Of a DNA stretch of 13,404 nt, positions 7,755-13,404 are shown in pieces. The notes below the pieces were generated by a model. The model ran no database searches, was not told where the DNA came from, and was given only the letters and a program-made list of their open reading frames with translations. The DNA comes from Bacteroidales bacterium UBA3856 (GTDB taxonomy: Bacteria; Bacteroidota; Bacteroidia; Bacteroidales; UBA932). The position numbers were made by a program, and so were the translations under genes. The stretch lies in assembly GCA_002392525.1 (NCBI GenBank), contig DGHE01000216.1, positions 859 to 14,262 on the forward strand, read 5' to 3'. Position 1 is the stretch's first letter. The number at the start of each line of letters is the position of its first letter.

Positions 7755-7976
7755 ATGGATTATACGCATTTCAACAGCCTGATTGAAGCTCTTGGAGCGG
7801 CAATGACCCGCTGCGTAGTCTGGCGCTATGCCGACAACAATGAAAAATACAATGCACTCCAACTCTACCGTTTCGCCGAAGAGTTTGACCGGGAGAACCC
7901 CAGCCCGAACCGGCGCCGGCGAGCCTCCCCAAGTTCTGTCCCAACTGCGGCACACCGCACAAAGCATAGCCTATGA
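7755..7976 (+). CDS. Small zinc-knuckle protein, probably frameshifted near 7898-7901
   Basis: As it stands the ORF encodes 73 residues: a plausible N-terminal part (MDYTHFNSLIEALGAAMTRC onward, about 48 residues), then an Arg/Ser-rich end that does not look like protein. In the frame one base back, positions 7889-7969 encode a Pro/Glu/Ala-rich linker (PQPEPAPASLPK) and the zinc knuckle FCPNCGTPHKA ending at TAG 7967-7969. Adding one C to the C4 run at 7898-7901 joins the two halves into a single continuous protein of 71 residues. The repaired stop lies 3 nt before the ATG at 7973, whereas the unrepaired ORF overlaps it as ATGA. A CxxCG-type knuckle also occurs in the cluster gene at 8770, which supports the repair. 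The cause could be a real single-base deletion, an assembly error, or less likely programmed frameshifting, since no canonical X-XXY-YYZ slippery site is present. Function is unknown; a metal-binding adaptor is a guess. Confidence 0.6.
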   Translation: MDYTHFNSLIEALGAAMTRCVVWRYADNNEKYNALQLYRFAEEFDRENPSPNRRRRASPSSVPTAAHRTKHSL

Positions 7977-8758
7977 AATATGTGATTTTCATCGCCCTGG
8001 TGGGTGCTGTCCTCTATCTGGCCTATATATTCCTCACGGGGCAGAAGTACCGGAAGAGCCTCTTCGGCCAGTCCAGGATTGACGGAAGAACGGCCGATGT
8101 CCCCCTGCGGGGCAATGTGTTTGCGAACTGGTATGTAGAGGAGAATGCGTTGCAGTTTTCCCTGCGTTCCACCAAAAACGAGCGCAATCTTCTGTGTGCG
8201 TTCATCCTGAAATGGATTCTGGAGGGGCGTATGACCGTTATTCCGGACGGCCGGAGGCGGGTGAGTCTTCGGTTGTCCCTGGATACGGAATTCACCGACC
8301 GCACCGAGATGAGCCTGTATGAAATGCTCATCGCGGCCGCCGGAAAGGATGCCGTGCTGGAGAGCAAGGAGTTCAGGCAGTGGGCCAGACACGAGTTCGA
8401 AATCCTGGGAGAGTATCCCCGCCGGGCCGAGGTCCGCGGCAGGAGGTACCTTCTGTCCCGGGGCTGGCTGGGAGAAAACGGGAAGGCCACCCCGGAAGGA
8501 ATGGCGGAACTCCGCAAGGTCATCGAGTTCAGGAATCAGCTGGGCAGCCTGACAACCCTCCCGCGCGAAGCCCTGTGGAAGGATTACCTGGTGCTCGGGG
8601 CCCTTTTCGGCCGCCTGGGCAAGATGGACAAAGCGCTCAAGACGCAGCTGCCCGGAGAACTGCTGCTGGCCGTCCAGGCTGCGCAGCTGATGGCCGATGA
8701 AGGCTATACGGCCGCAGAGAACGAGCGGCTGGAAGACGAACAAAAACGCAACCAATAA
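7973..8758 (+). CDS. Membrane-anchored DUF2207-C-like protein, paralogue B
   Basis: This 261-residue protein is the paralogue of the product at 1431-2144. One N-terminal transmembrane helix (about residues 3-20) ends in LTG at 21-23, exactly as in paralogue A. The soluble part carries VPLRGNVFANWYV, then ERNLLCAFILKWILEGRMTV, and near the C-terminus LRKVIEFRNQL followed by LWKDYLVLGALFG. These blocks match A in the same order, while the segments between them differ. B is about 24 residues longer and ends in a charged tail (ENERLEDEQKRNQ). The family likeness to the cytoplasmic end of DUF2207 proteins is inferred from pattern only. Its start overlaps the upstream ORF as ATGA or, if that gene is frameshifted, follows its stop by 3 nt. 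The next gene starts 11 nt downstream, so co-transcription is very likely. Confidence 0.78.
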   Translation: MKYVIFIALVGAVLYLAYIFLTGQKYRKSLFGQSRIDGRTADVPLRGNVFANWYVEENALQFSLRSTKNERNLLCAFILKWILEGRMTVIPDGRRRVSLRLSLDTEFTDRTEMSLYEMLIAAAGKDAVLESKEFRQWARHEFEILGEYPRRAEVRGRRYLLSRGWLGENGKATPEGMAELRKVIEFRNQLGSLTTLPREALWKDYLVLGALFGRLGKMDKALKTQLPGELLLAVQAAQLMADEGYTAAENERLEDEQKRNQ

Positions 8759-8769
8759 TACACGATCCT

Positions 8770-9021
8770 ATGGCAAATTTCTGTGAAAAATGCGGTGCGC
8801 CCGTTCAGCCGGACGAGCGTTTCTGCCCCCAGTGCGGAGCCCCTCTGGGCGCTGAACCCACCCAGCCCGCCGAAGAAGAGGCGCAGGGCATAGACTGGAA
8901 GCAGTTCAAACCCAAGTTGACGATTGGAAAGCCGGAAATTAGGTTCATCAACAAGAAAAAGTTGATTATCTATGGTGCCATCGTCTTATTCTTCATCATC
9001 CTGGTGCTATTCACCAAGTAA
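8770..9021 (+). CDS. Zinc-ribbon, tail-anchored membrane miniprotein
   Basis: The 83-residue protein opens with a zinc ribbon of two CxxCGAP knuckles, Cys5/Cys8 and Cys19/Cys22 (FCEKCGAPVQ, FCPQCGAPLG). An acidic Pro/Glu linker follows at about 26-42, then a basic stretch (KPKLTIGKPEIRFINKKK), and a single C-terminal transmembrane helix at about 65-81. This zinc_ribbon_2-type N-terminus with a C-terminal anchor places the ribbon in the cytoplasm. Such ribbons commonly act as structural or protein-interaction modules; no enzymatic role is implied. The gene is the last of the tight same-strand run, 11 nt after paralogue B, and ends 16 nt before the start of the kelch-AraC gene. Domain identity is secure and the partner unknown. 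Confidence 0.85.
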   Translation: MANFCEKCGAPVQPDERFCPQCGAPLGAEPTQPAEEEAQGIDWKQFKPKLTIGKPEIRFINKKKLIIYGAIVLFFIILVLFTK

Positions 9022-9025
9022 TTCG

Positions 9026-9033
9026 TATATTTA
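9026..9033 (+). promoter_or_regulatory. Bacteroidota -7 box TATATTTA directly before the kelch-AraC gene
   Basis: TATATTTA matches TAnnTTTG except for the last base and ends 4 nt before the ATG at 9038. A transcript from it would be leaderless or nearly so, as proposed for the promoter at 1420. No clear -33 TTTG is visible. The regulator gene could also be read from the upstream operon. Confidence 0.4.
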
Positions 9034-9037
9034 CAGA

Positions 9038-10651
9038 ATGAAACGCATCGTCCTCGTCGCCACCACGGCCTTTCTTCTTGCCGCCTGTACGGGCAGCAGG
9101 GAGCGGCATGTGGTGGAATACGGGGGCGTGCGTTTCGTGCCGCTCCAGACCGAGCGCCTGCCGGATATGCCCCGTCCCCGGTCGGGTCACGTGGCCCTTC
9201 CCTTCGGAAACGGGTTCGTGGCTGCCGGCGGGCACACCTCCGGCTTCATTCCCGTTCAGGAAGCCGATTTCTGGCTTTCCGGCAAATGGACCACGGTGCC
9301 GATGCTGTATCCGCACGACAATTCTTTCGGACTGATTCTCGGGGACGGTTCCCTGGTTTTGGGCGGCGGTTATTCCGAAGCATTCGGGATTGGCCAGACC
9401 TGGGGCGTAGAGCGCTATGACCTTTCCGAGAAACGCTTTTCACCTCTCCCAATCCTTCAGCAAAAGAGAGCCAAGGCCTCGGCGCTGGAACTGGGCGGCG
9501 GCCGCCTCATCGTGAGCGGCAACTGGTGGGAGAAGGATGTCACGGAAGATTATACGAATGAAGGGGAAATCCCGGTCTCACAGGACCGCGCCCATCCCTA
9601 CATCCTTCGCTCCGACATCGACAATGCCATCATCTTCGGCTCCTTGAGTTCGTATGCCCAGCCCCTGGGCGGGACCGTGGACCGGCTGTACGGGGAACCG
9701 TTCAATGTTCCTTTGCTTGAAAAGTGGCATCCGATCCTTCAGGATAATGAAAGTCCCCGGGCCGATGACTGCTTTATCGGAGACTTTTCTACGGGTCATT
9801 TTACGTATCTCGTTCACGCGAAAGACAGTACAAGGCACCATTCCGTCCTTCTCAAGGTGGCGGGAGAACGTTTTTCCCTGCTGGATACCGACAAACCCAT
9901 TCCTACAGAGGGTCCCTGGGGCCCCATCGGTTATTCCTCCTATGCCCACGTAGACCGCTCTTCCCGCACGGCCTGGATTGTAGGCACCGATGAGCACAGC
10001 CGGGTCTATATGGCCGGCGTTTCCTATGAGGAAACCCCCGCTCCGGTGACGGTCTGGTATACCGATTCCCTGGAGGCGGTGGCCAGATACCCCGCCGATC
10101 TTCTCTTACCGGATGGACGCCTGGTACTCACCGGAGGGTCGGATTCTTTAAACTATGAGCCTTCTGCCTCGGTGTATATGCTTTCTCCGGGAGGTGTTCC
10201 TGCCGGCAGCGGGACGTCCCGCCTCCTGGCGATTGTGGGATTGGTATTGCTGGGCGGTATCTCCCTGTGGCTTCTGAGAAGGAAGCAATCGGCCGATGCT
10301 GCACAGACGGAGCCCTCGGCTCCTCCCAGTATGGCCAGCCGGATCGATTCCCTGATGCGGGACCGGCAGTTCTTCCGTCGGCCCAACCTTCGCGTTGCCG
10401 ACGTTGCCCGCGAACTGGGGACCAACAACACGTACATTTCGGCCTGCATCAACGGCGAAACAGGCCTCTCCTTCCCGGACTATGTGGCCGGGTTCCGGAT
10501 CCGCTATGCCCAGGAACTCCTTCGCAATTACCCCGACAAACTCCTCTCCGAGGTGGCGTCTGAATCCGGCTTCGTCTCTGAAAAATCCTTCTTCCGCACC
10601 TTCAAGGACGTGACGGGCGTTACGCCCGGCGAGTGGAAGAAAAGCCATTGA
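9038..10651 (+). CDS. Kelch-propeller lipoprotein/TM/AraC-family one-component transmembrane regulator
   Basis: The start at 9038 (537 residues) gives a lipoprotein signal MKRIVLVATTAFLLAAC with lipobox LAAC and Cys17; the frame is open further upstream, but that extension overlaps the previous gene and would bury the signal. The periplasmic part (about 20-390) has kelch-like blade motifs: GHVALPFGNGFVAAGG, LILGDGSLVLGGG with a following tryptophan, ALELGGGRLIVSGN, and LLLPDGRLVLTGG with YEPSASVYML. These suggest a beta-propeller ligand sensor. A transmembrane helix at about 396-413 ends in RRK, which orients the C-terminus to the cytoplasm. Residues about 432-536 are an AraC/XylS-type double HTH: VADVARELGTNNTYISACIN, then RIRYAQELL, and LSEVASESGFVSEKSFFRTFKDVTGVTPGEWKK. 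With no kinase or receiver domain, it would sense outside and bind DNA inside as one chain. It may control the cluster directly upstream or a distant locus. Confidence 0.88.
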   Translation: MKRIVLVATTAFLLAACTGSRERHVVEYGGVRFVPLQTERLPDMPRPRSGHVALPFGNGFVAAGGHTSGFIPVQEADFWLSGKWTTVPMLYPHDNSFGLILGDGSLVLGGGYSEAFGIGQTWGVERYDLSEKRFSPLPILQQKRAKASALELGGGRLIVSGNWWEKDVTEDYTNEGEIPVSQDRAHPYILRSDIDNAIIFGSLSSYAQPLGGTVDRLYGEPFNVPLLEKWHPILQDNESPRADDCFIGDFSTGHFTYLVHAKDSTRHHSVLLKVAGERFSLLDTDKPIPTEGPWGPIGYSSYAHVDRSSRTAWIVGTDEHSRVYMAGVSYEETPAPVTVWYTDSLEAVARYPADLLLPDGRLVLTGGSDSLNYEPSASVYMLSPGGVPAGSGTSRLLAIVGLVLLGGISLWLLRRKQSADAAQTEPSAPPSMASRIDSLMRDRQFFRRPNLRVADVARELGTNNTYISACINGETGLSFPDYVAGFRIRYAQELLRNYPDKLLSEVASESGFVSEKSFFRTFKDVTGVTPGEWKKSH

Positions 10652-10674
10652 GTTCACTGACCTCTCGTAAACAG

Positions 10675-10693
10675 GTGTTTGTCCGACAAACAC
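10675..10693 (+). terminator. Hairpin after the kelch-AraC gene
   Basis: GTGTTTGTC (10675-10683) is complementary to GACAAACAC (10685-10693), giving a tight stem with a 1-3 nt loop, 23 nt after the AraC stop codon. There is no strong T run downstream. Position makes it a candidate terminator. Confidence 0.45.
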
Positions 10694-10737
10694 ACATCTT
10701 GCAATTGGGACTAAGCCCCTCAATGTTTTTGATATCC

Positions 10738-10831
10738 CACTGCGGGTAACTTGACATTTTAGGTCAAGTTACCGTCAAAATCGGCCTTATTTGCGGGTAA
10801 CCGGACTTAAATTGTCACGTTACCCGCAGTG
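10738..10831. repeat. Nested inverted repeats in the convergent intergenic region
   Basis: GGTAAC or its complement occurs four times in alternating orientation. Stem 1 is GGTAACTTGAC (10745-10755) with GTCAAGTTACC (10763-10773), 11 perfect pairs and a 7-nt loop. Stem 2 is GCGGGTAAC (10793-10801) with GTTACCCGC (10819-10827), 9 pairs and a 17-nt loop. The outer ends, CACTGCGGGTAAC (10738-10750) and GTTACCCGCAGTG (10819-10831), are also a perfect 13-bp inverted repeat, so two alternative folds exist. TGCGGGTAAC is a direct repeat at 10741 and 10792. A bidirectional terminator or a small repeat element is possible. Confidence 0.65.
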
Positions 10832-10839
10832 AAAAAGAA

Positions 10840-11430
10840 TTACCATTTCTCGTAGTGGATGTTCTCCGGCTTCCATTTATCTTTGGGTTTATCCTCACCG
10901 GCCGGATAGCCGATGGGGACAATGCAGTAAGGCTTTACCTCTTCGGGGAGGCCGAGTGCTTCAATGGTGGGATCCATCCGCACATCGTAGGGATAGCAGG
11001 CCGTCCAGACGGCTCCGAGTCCCAGGGCCTCGACCGCCAGCAGAAGGTTCTCCGTAGCAGCGGCGCAGTCGGCCGTCCAGTTTCCGTTGGGCTGGCCGTC
11101 ATCCTTTGTGGTGACGCCGCACACTACGATGGCTACGGGAGCCTGGGCAATCATCTTGTTAAACCCTACAGCCAGTTTTTCCTTGGTGGCCTGTTCGCGG
11201 ACCACCACAAAGCGCCAGGGCTGGAGGTTCACGCCGGAAGGGGCTGCCATGGCCGCCTTGAGAATGGTTTCTACCTGTTCCGGGGTTACGTCCTGTTCCG
11301 TATAAGAACGAACGCTCTTGCGGGAGAGGATGTTATCAAGGACGGCCCTGCCGTTGTCCTGGGCACCGGGATTGTTTGCGCAACTCATCATGGTAAGTGC
11401 TGCTATTAAAATTGTGATTATCTGTTTCAT
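10840..11430 (-). CDS. Lipoprotein-type nitroreductase-family FMN oxidoreductase
   Basis: The 196-residue protein has an N-terminal signal ending in MMSC (Cys17), a lipobox-like site of the loose kind seen in Bacteroidota, followed by a nitroreductase domain. RKSVRSY at 37-43 and PSGVNLQPWRFVVV from 64 are the FMN-binding signatures at the N-terminal side. ENLLLAVEALGLGAVW (about 126-141) and IVPIGYPAGE near the C-terminus are the later conserved blocks. Family members reduce nitro compounds, quinones or related acceptors with NAD(P)H; export to the periplasm is unusual for an FMN enzyme but recurrent in Bacteroidota, and the substrate here cannot be told. The gene converges on the kelch-AraC gene across a region of inverted repeats, and is separated by over 500 nt from the next minus-strand gene, so it is probably transcribed alone. 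No clear -7 box was found upstream. Confidence 0.88.
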   Translation of the reverse strand: MKQIITILIAALTMMSCANNPGAQDNGRAVLDNILSRKSVRSYTEQDVTPEQVETILKAAMAAPSGVNLQPWRFVVVREQATKEKLAVGFNKMIAQAPVAIVVCGVTTKDDGQPNGNWTADCAAATENLLLAVEALGLGAVWTACYPYDVRMDPTIEALGLPEEVKPYCIVPIGYPAGEDKPKDKWKPENIHYEKW

Positions 11431-11687
11431 CGTATTTTATACATTTAGTTGTCCCCCTTAGGTATCTTGGAACCAAGGACATAGAAAATGCCTAAAGCGC
11501 CCTCTTTTGTTCTTTGTCAAGTTTCATAAGCCTTGGTGTTTTAAATCTTGATTTATCTAATTCTTAAAGTTAATCATTATTCTTCAGACCCTCCATAGAA
11601 GACGCTATTTTATAACCAACCGGTGGGGTGTCGGGCATTTGGGATACACGCAATATACTGATAATTAACGATTTATGAAATACATTT

Positions 11688-11789
11688 CTGCCCGAGGTCG
11701 GCATTTTAACAGGGTTCGGGCATGAATGGTTTTTACAATTGATTGTGTATTAATACGTTAAGAAATAAGTCCTGCCCGGGGTTGGCATT
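11688..11789 (+). repeat. Imperfect direct repeat CTGCCCGnGGTnGGCATT, two copies
   Basis: Copies start at 11688 (CTGCCCGAGGTCGGCATT) and 11772 (CTGCCCGGGGTTGGCATT), differing at 2 of 18 positions and 84 bp apart. Partial relatives GTCGGGCATT near 11628 and TTCGGGCAT near 11714 lie beside them. The flanks do not match well, so these may be decayed repeat remnants or short binding sites. Confidence 0.4.
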
Positions 11790-11852
11790 ATCAATTATAC
11801 CCGTTGTCTTTCTGGAAGAAGAACCGGGAGACCGACAAACAGGGATTGATTG

Positions 11853-11926
11853 GTCATTCTGAACGAAGTGAAGAATCTATAATCAGCGCATAATCAGTTA
11901 GATTCTTCGCTAGCGCTCAGAATGAC
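11853..11926. repeat. REP-like inverted repeat (GTCATTCTGA...GAAGAATCT type)
   Basis: The left arm 11853-11878 starts GTCATTCTGAACG and ends GAAGAATCT. The right arm 11900-11926, read in reverse, starts GTCATTCTGAGCG and ends GCGAAGAATCT. The arms differ by a few bases and one indel. The 21-nt loop contains ATAATCAG twice (11879 and 11890) separated by CGC. From memory, GTCATTCTGAGCG..GCGAAGAATCT sequences recur as dispersed extragenic palindromes in many bacterial genomes, including Bacteroidota. The element lies 27 nt downstream of the hydrolase stop and may also work as its terminator. Confidence 0.7.
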
Positions 11927-11952
11927 ATTCCTGTAAATTCGTATTTACCTCA

Positions 11953-13254
11953 CTACTTGAATTTAGAGAACCACTCGACCAGCGTCTCAAGCACCTCCGG
12001 TGCAAAGGTTTCCTCGATGTCCCGGTATTCAGTGGTCATCCCTGTCTGACAATGTTGAAACATGTGATTTACACCTTCTACCGTTTCGAACTTGTTACAA
12101 GGGTTGTCAGGCAGACCGCTTCGCAGCGCCCTTAGGTTACTCTCGGCTTCCACCTGCATGTCCTTGGCCCCATTCAGGGCCAGTACGGGGCAACTGATGC
12201 CGCCCAGCAGCGGGCGAACGTCCAGCGCCACAAAATGCTTCAGATAGGGCAGTTTGAGCTGCCGGATGACGGCGGTGAGGTTCTGCGACAAAGCCGCAGG
12301 GAGCTCGAATTGAGGCGCCGACGGCAGGGTCGTTCCCGCGATGCTGGCATCAAACACCGTCTCCAGCGCCTTGCAATAGCTGTCGATGGTTTCGGCAGGA
12401 ATACCTGCCGCAGCAAGAGAGACGCGGTTCTGCCAAAGCAGTGTTTCCTTGCCGGACACAACCATCCCGGAGAGCGAAACAATGAAATCGGCCTTGTTCT
12501 CTGCGGCCAGCATCAGCGCGATGGTGCCTCCTTCGCTATGGCCGATGACGCCCACTTTGTCGAAGCGCTCCCGCAGGAGGCCGATACCGGCCAGCGCATC
12601 GGCCTTCAAATCCTCTGTAGTACAATTAACGAGGTCCCCGGTGGACTCGCCAAAGCCCCTGTCGTCGTATCGCAGCGTGGCTATCCCGGCGCGGGCCAGG
12701 GCATCGGCAATCACCGCAAAAGGCTTGTGCTCATAGATTTCCTCATCCCTGTTCTGGAGACCGCTGCCGGTGACCATGATAAGGACCGGCGTCTTGCGGC
12801 CATATCCTTCCGGCAGCACCAGCGTCCCTTTCAGCACGGCGTCTCCATTGGCGAAGGAGACTTCTTCCGTGGTATATGGGAACGGTTCCACCGGCGTCTG
12901 CGGCCGATGGAGTTTCTCCACACCCGGAACAAGTGTCATCGGCAGGGATGCGCCCCACTGCTTGAAGGTCCCCACAATCTGTTTCATCAGCCATTGTCCT
13001 TCATACGTGGCACCGATGGAAGGGACTTTGATGGTGATGGTGATGCTGCCGCTTGCCGTCCTGGTAAGTTCAATGGGAATTCCCTTGGCTCCCTGGTCCG
13101 GCGAATCCATCGTAGGATTCTCCTCGTCCAGATGGAAAACAAGGGATATTTTTGTGCCTTGAACATCCAACTTTCCGGACCAGGTGCCGGTCTGGGCATG
13201 CGAGAACAAAGCGATAGAAAACAGCAGGATAGCGGAAATAATATACTTTTTCAT
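11953..13254 (-). CDS. Secreted alpha/beta hydrolase (esterase/peptidase-like)
   Basis: The chosen start (CAT at 13252-13254) gives 433 residues beginning with a clean signal peptide, MKKYIISAILLFSIALFSHA, cleaved before QTG; a longer frame adds 19 residues that would block the signal. An N-terminal lipocalin-like beta domain (about 20-115) carries the TMDSPDQGAKGIP motif often found before such hydrolases in Bacteroidota. The catalytic domain starts at about 125. It shows the oxyanion-side motif GSGLQNRDEE, the RYDDRGFGEST strand-loop, the nucleophile elbow GHSEGG with Ser240, the acid in NGAKDMQV (Asp365), and GVNHMF with His397. The triad is therefore complete. The substrate is unknown; esterase or acyl-peptide hydrolase activity is typical of relatives. 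A small membrane-protein gene ends 34 nt upstream, so the two may be co-transcribed. A REP-like repeat lies just past the stop. Confidence 0.9.
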   Translation of the reverse strand: MKKYIISAILLFSIALFSHAQTGTWSGKLDVQGTKISLVFHLDEENPTMDSPDQGAKGIPIELTRTASGSITITIKVPSIGATYEGQWLMKQIVGTFKQWGASLPMTLVPGVEKLHRPQTPVEPFPYTTEEVSFANGDAVLKGTLVLPEGYGRKTPVLIMVTGSGLQNRDEEIYEHKPFAVIADALARAGIATLRYDDRGFGESTGDLVNCTTEDLKADALAGIGLLRERFDKVGVIGHSEGGTIALMLAAENKADFIVSLSGMVVSGKETLLWQNRVSLAAAGIPAETIDSYCKALETVFDASIAGTTLPSAPQFELPAALSQNLTAVIRQLKLPYLKHFVALDVRPLLGGISCPVLALNGAKDMQVEAESNLRALRSGLPDNPCNKFETVEGVNHMFQHCQTGMTTEYRDIEETFAPEVLETLVEWFSKFK

Positions 13255-13288
13255 TTGATAGTCCAATCTACAAGTTGTTATTTGATTC

Positions 13289-13404
13289 CTACTCGTTTTC
13301 CAGCGACTCAATCAGATTGTCGCAGGCTTCCATCGTTTTCCTGTACGTTTTGATAGCGTACAAAACACCAGCCACACAAGTAAAGATATAAATGGCCGTC
13401 GGGA
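13289..13404 (-). CDS. C-terminal end of a small membrane protein (partial)
   Basis: Read on the minus strand, an open frame enters from the window edge and ends at TAG (13291-13289). It gives 37 residues: a hydrophobic helix (AIYIFTCVAGVLYAI) followed by a basic turn (KTYRKT) and an amphipathic acidic tail (MEACDNLIESLENE). This looks like the last membrane helix and cytoplasmic tail of a small protein. The 34-nt gap to the hydrolase start suggests one operon. The N-terminus is outside the window and the family is not recognisable. Confidence 0.55.
   Translation of the reverse strand, partial: PTAIYIFTCVAGVLYAIKTYRKTMEACDNLIESLENE

Larger units (their letters stand above)
11431..11952. other. 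AT-rich repeat-bearing intergenic region
   Basis: This gap between two minus-strand genes is visibly more AT-rich than its neighbours and has stops in all frames; no gene is supported. It should hold the nitroreductase promoter, though no clean TAnnTTTG is seen. It contains imperfect direct repeats of CTGCCCGnGGTnGGCATT (11688 and 11772), related TCGGGCAT copies near 11630 and 11714, and a REP-like inverted repeat at 11853-11926 just beyond the hydrolase stop. Confidence 0.6.

Noticed and set aside
7884..7904. Programmed ribosomal frameshifting in the small zinc-knuckle gene
   Set aside because: No X-XXY-YYZ heptamer or clear downstream pseudoknot was seen; a one-base deletion or error in the C run is simpler.
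5802..7967. 721-residue minus-strand open frame opposite the multi-spanning protein gene
   Set aside because: It is antisense to a gene with clear membrane segments and a coherent operon position. Its composition is what the complement of GC-rich coding sequence gives, and it has no coherent domain.
8972..9037. Upstream in-frame extension of the kelch-AraC protein
   Set aside because: It adds a Ser/Tyr-rich stretch overlapping the zinc-ribbon gene and would mask the lipoprotein signal starting at 9038; the -7 box at 9026 also lies within it.
12235..13353. 372-residue plus-strand open frame opposite the alpha/beta hydrolase
   Set aside because: The minus strand encodes a complete signal peptide and catalytic triad; the plus-strand product has no family features.

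Overview
The window looks like chromosomal DNA of a Bacteroidota bacterium, probably an uncultured or gut-type Bacteroidales with GC-rich genes. The grounds are: -7 boxes of the TAnnTTTG type sitting almost on the start codons (1420-1427, 9026-9033); several lipoprotein or signal-peptide proteins of familiar Bacteroides-type families; an AraC-type regulator fused to a membrane sensor; and an alpha/beta hydrolase with the Bacteroidota-type N-terminal beta domain containing a DSPDQGA motif. This assignment is inference; no rRNA or marker gene is present.

Layout. (1) 1-282 is the end of a toxin-antitoxin module: an intact YoeB/Txe-type mRNA interferase whose start overlaps the stop codon of an antitoxin gene that lies almost wholly outside the window. 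(2) 283-591 is an intergenic region with a perfect 16-bp palindrome and a shorter copy of its core. (3) 592-9021 is a same-strand cluster of seven genes, mostly 3-20 nt apart: a membrane-anchored unknown protein; a membrane-anchored protein resembling the cytoplasmic part of DUF2207 proteins; a 1205-residue signal-anchored zincin-like protein with HELFH; a 649-residue multi-spanning membrane protein with an extracytoplasmic beta domain and a long polar tail; a small protein that appears frameshifted just before a zinc knuckle; a second DUF2207-like paralogue; and a double-zinc-knuckle, tail-anchored miniprotein. (4) 9038-10651 encodes a lipoprotein-type kelch propeller, a transmembrane helix and an AraC DNA-binding domain in one chain, with its own -7 box. 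(5) 10652-10839 is a convergent intergenic region with nested inverted repeats. (6) 10840-13404, minus strand, holds a lipoprotein nitroreductase, a repeat-bearing AT-rich gap, a secreted alpha/beta hydrolase, and the C-terminus of a small membrane protein.

How the genes may work together. The cluster at 592-9021 is the most interesting part. Every complete product except the frameshifted one carries a predicted membrane segment. Two products are paralogues, two carry zinc knuckles, and one carries a candidate metallopeptidase centre. This suggests an envelope-spanning assembly, with extracytoplasmic domains on the zincin-like and multi-spanning proteins and cytoplasmic domains on the DUF2207-like and zinc-knuckle proteins. 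I do not recognise it as a described system. The kelch-TM-AraC protein directly downstream is a candidate one-component regulator of it, but no target site can be shown from the sequence alone.

No tRNA, rRNA, CRISPR array, insertion sequence or phage gene was seen.
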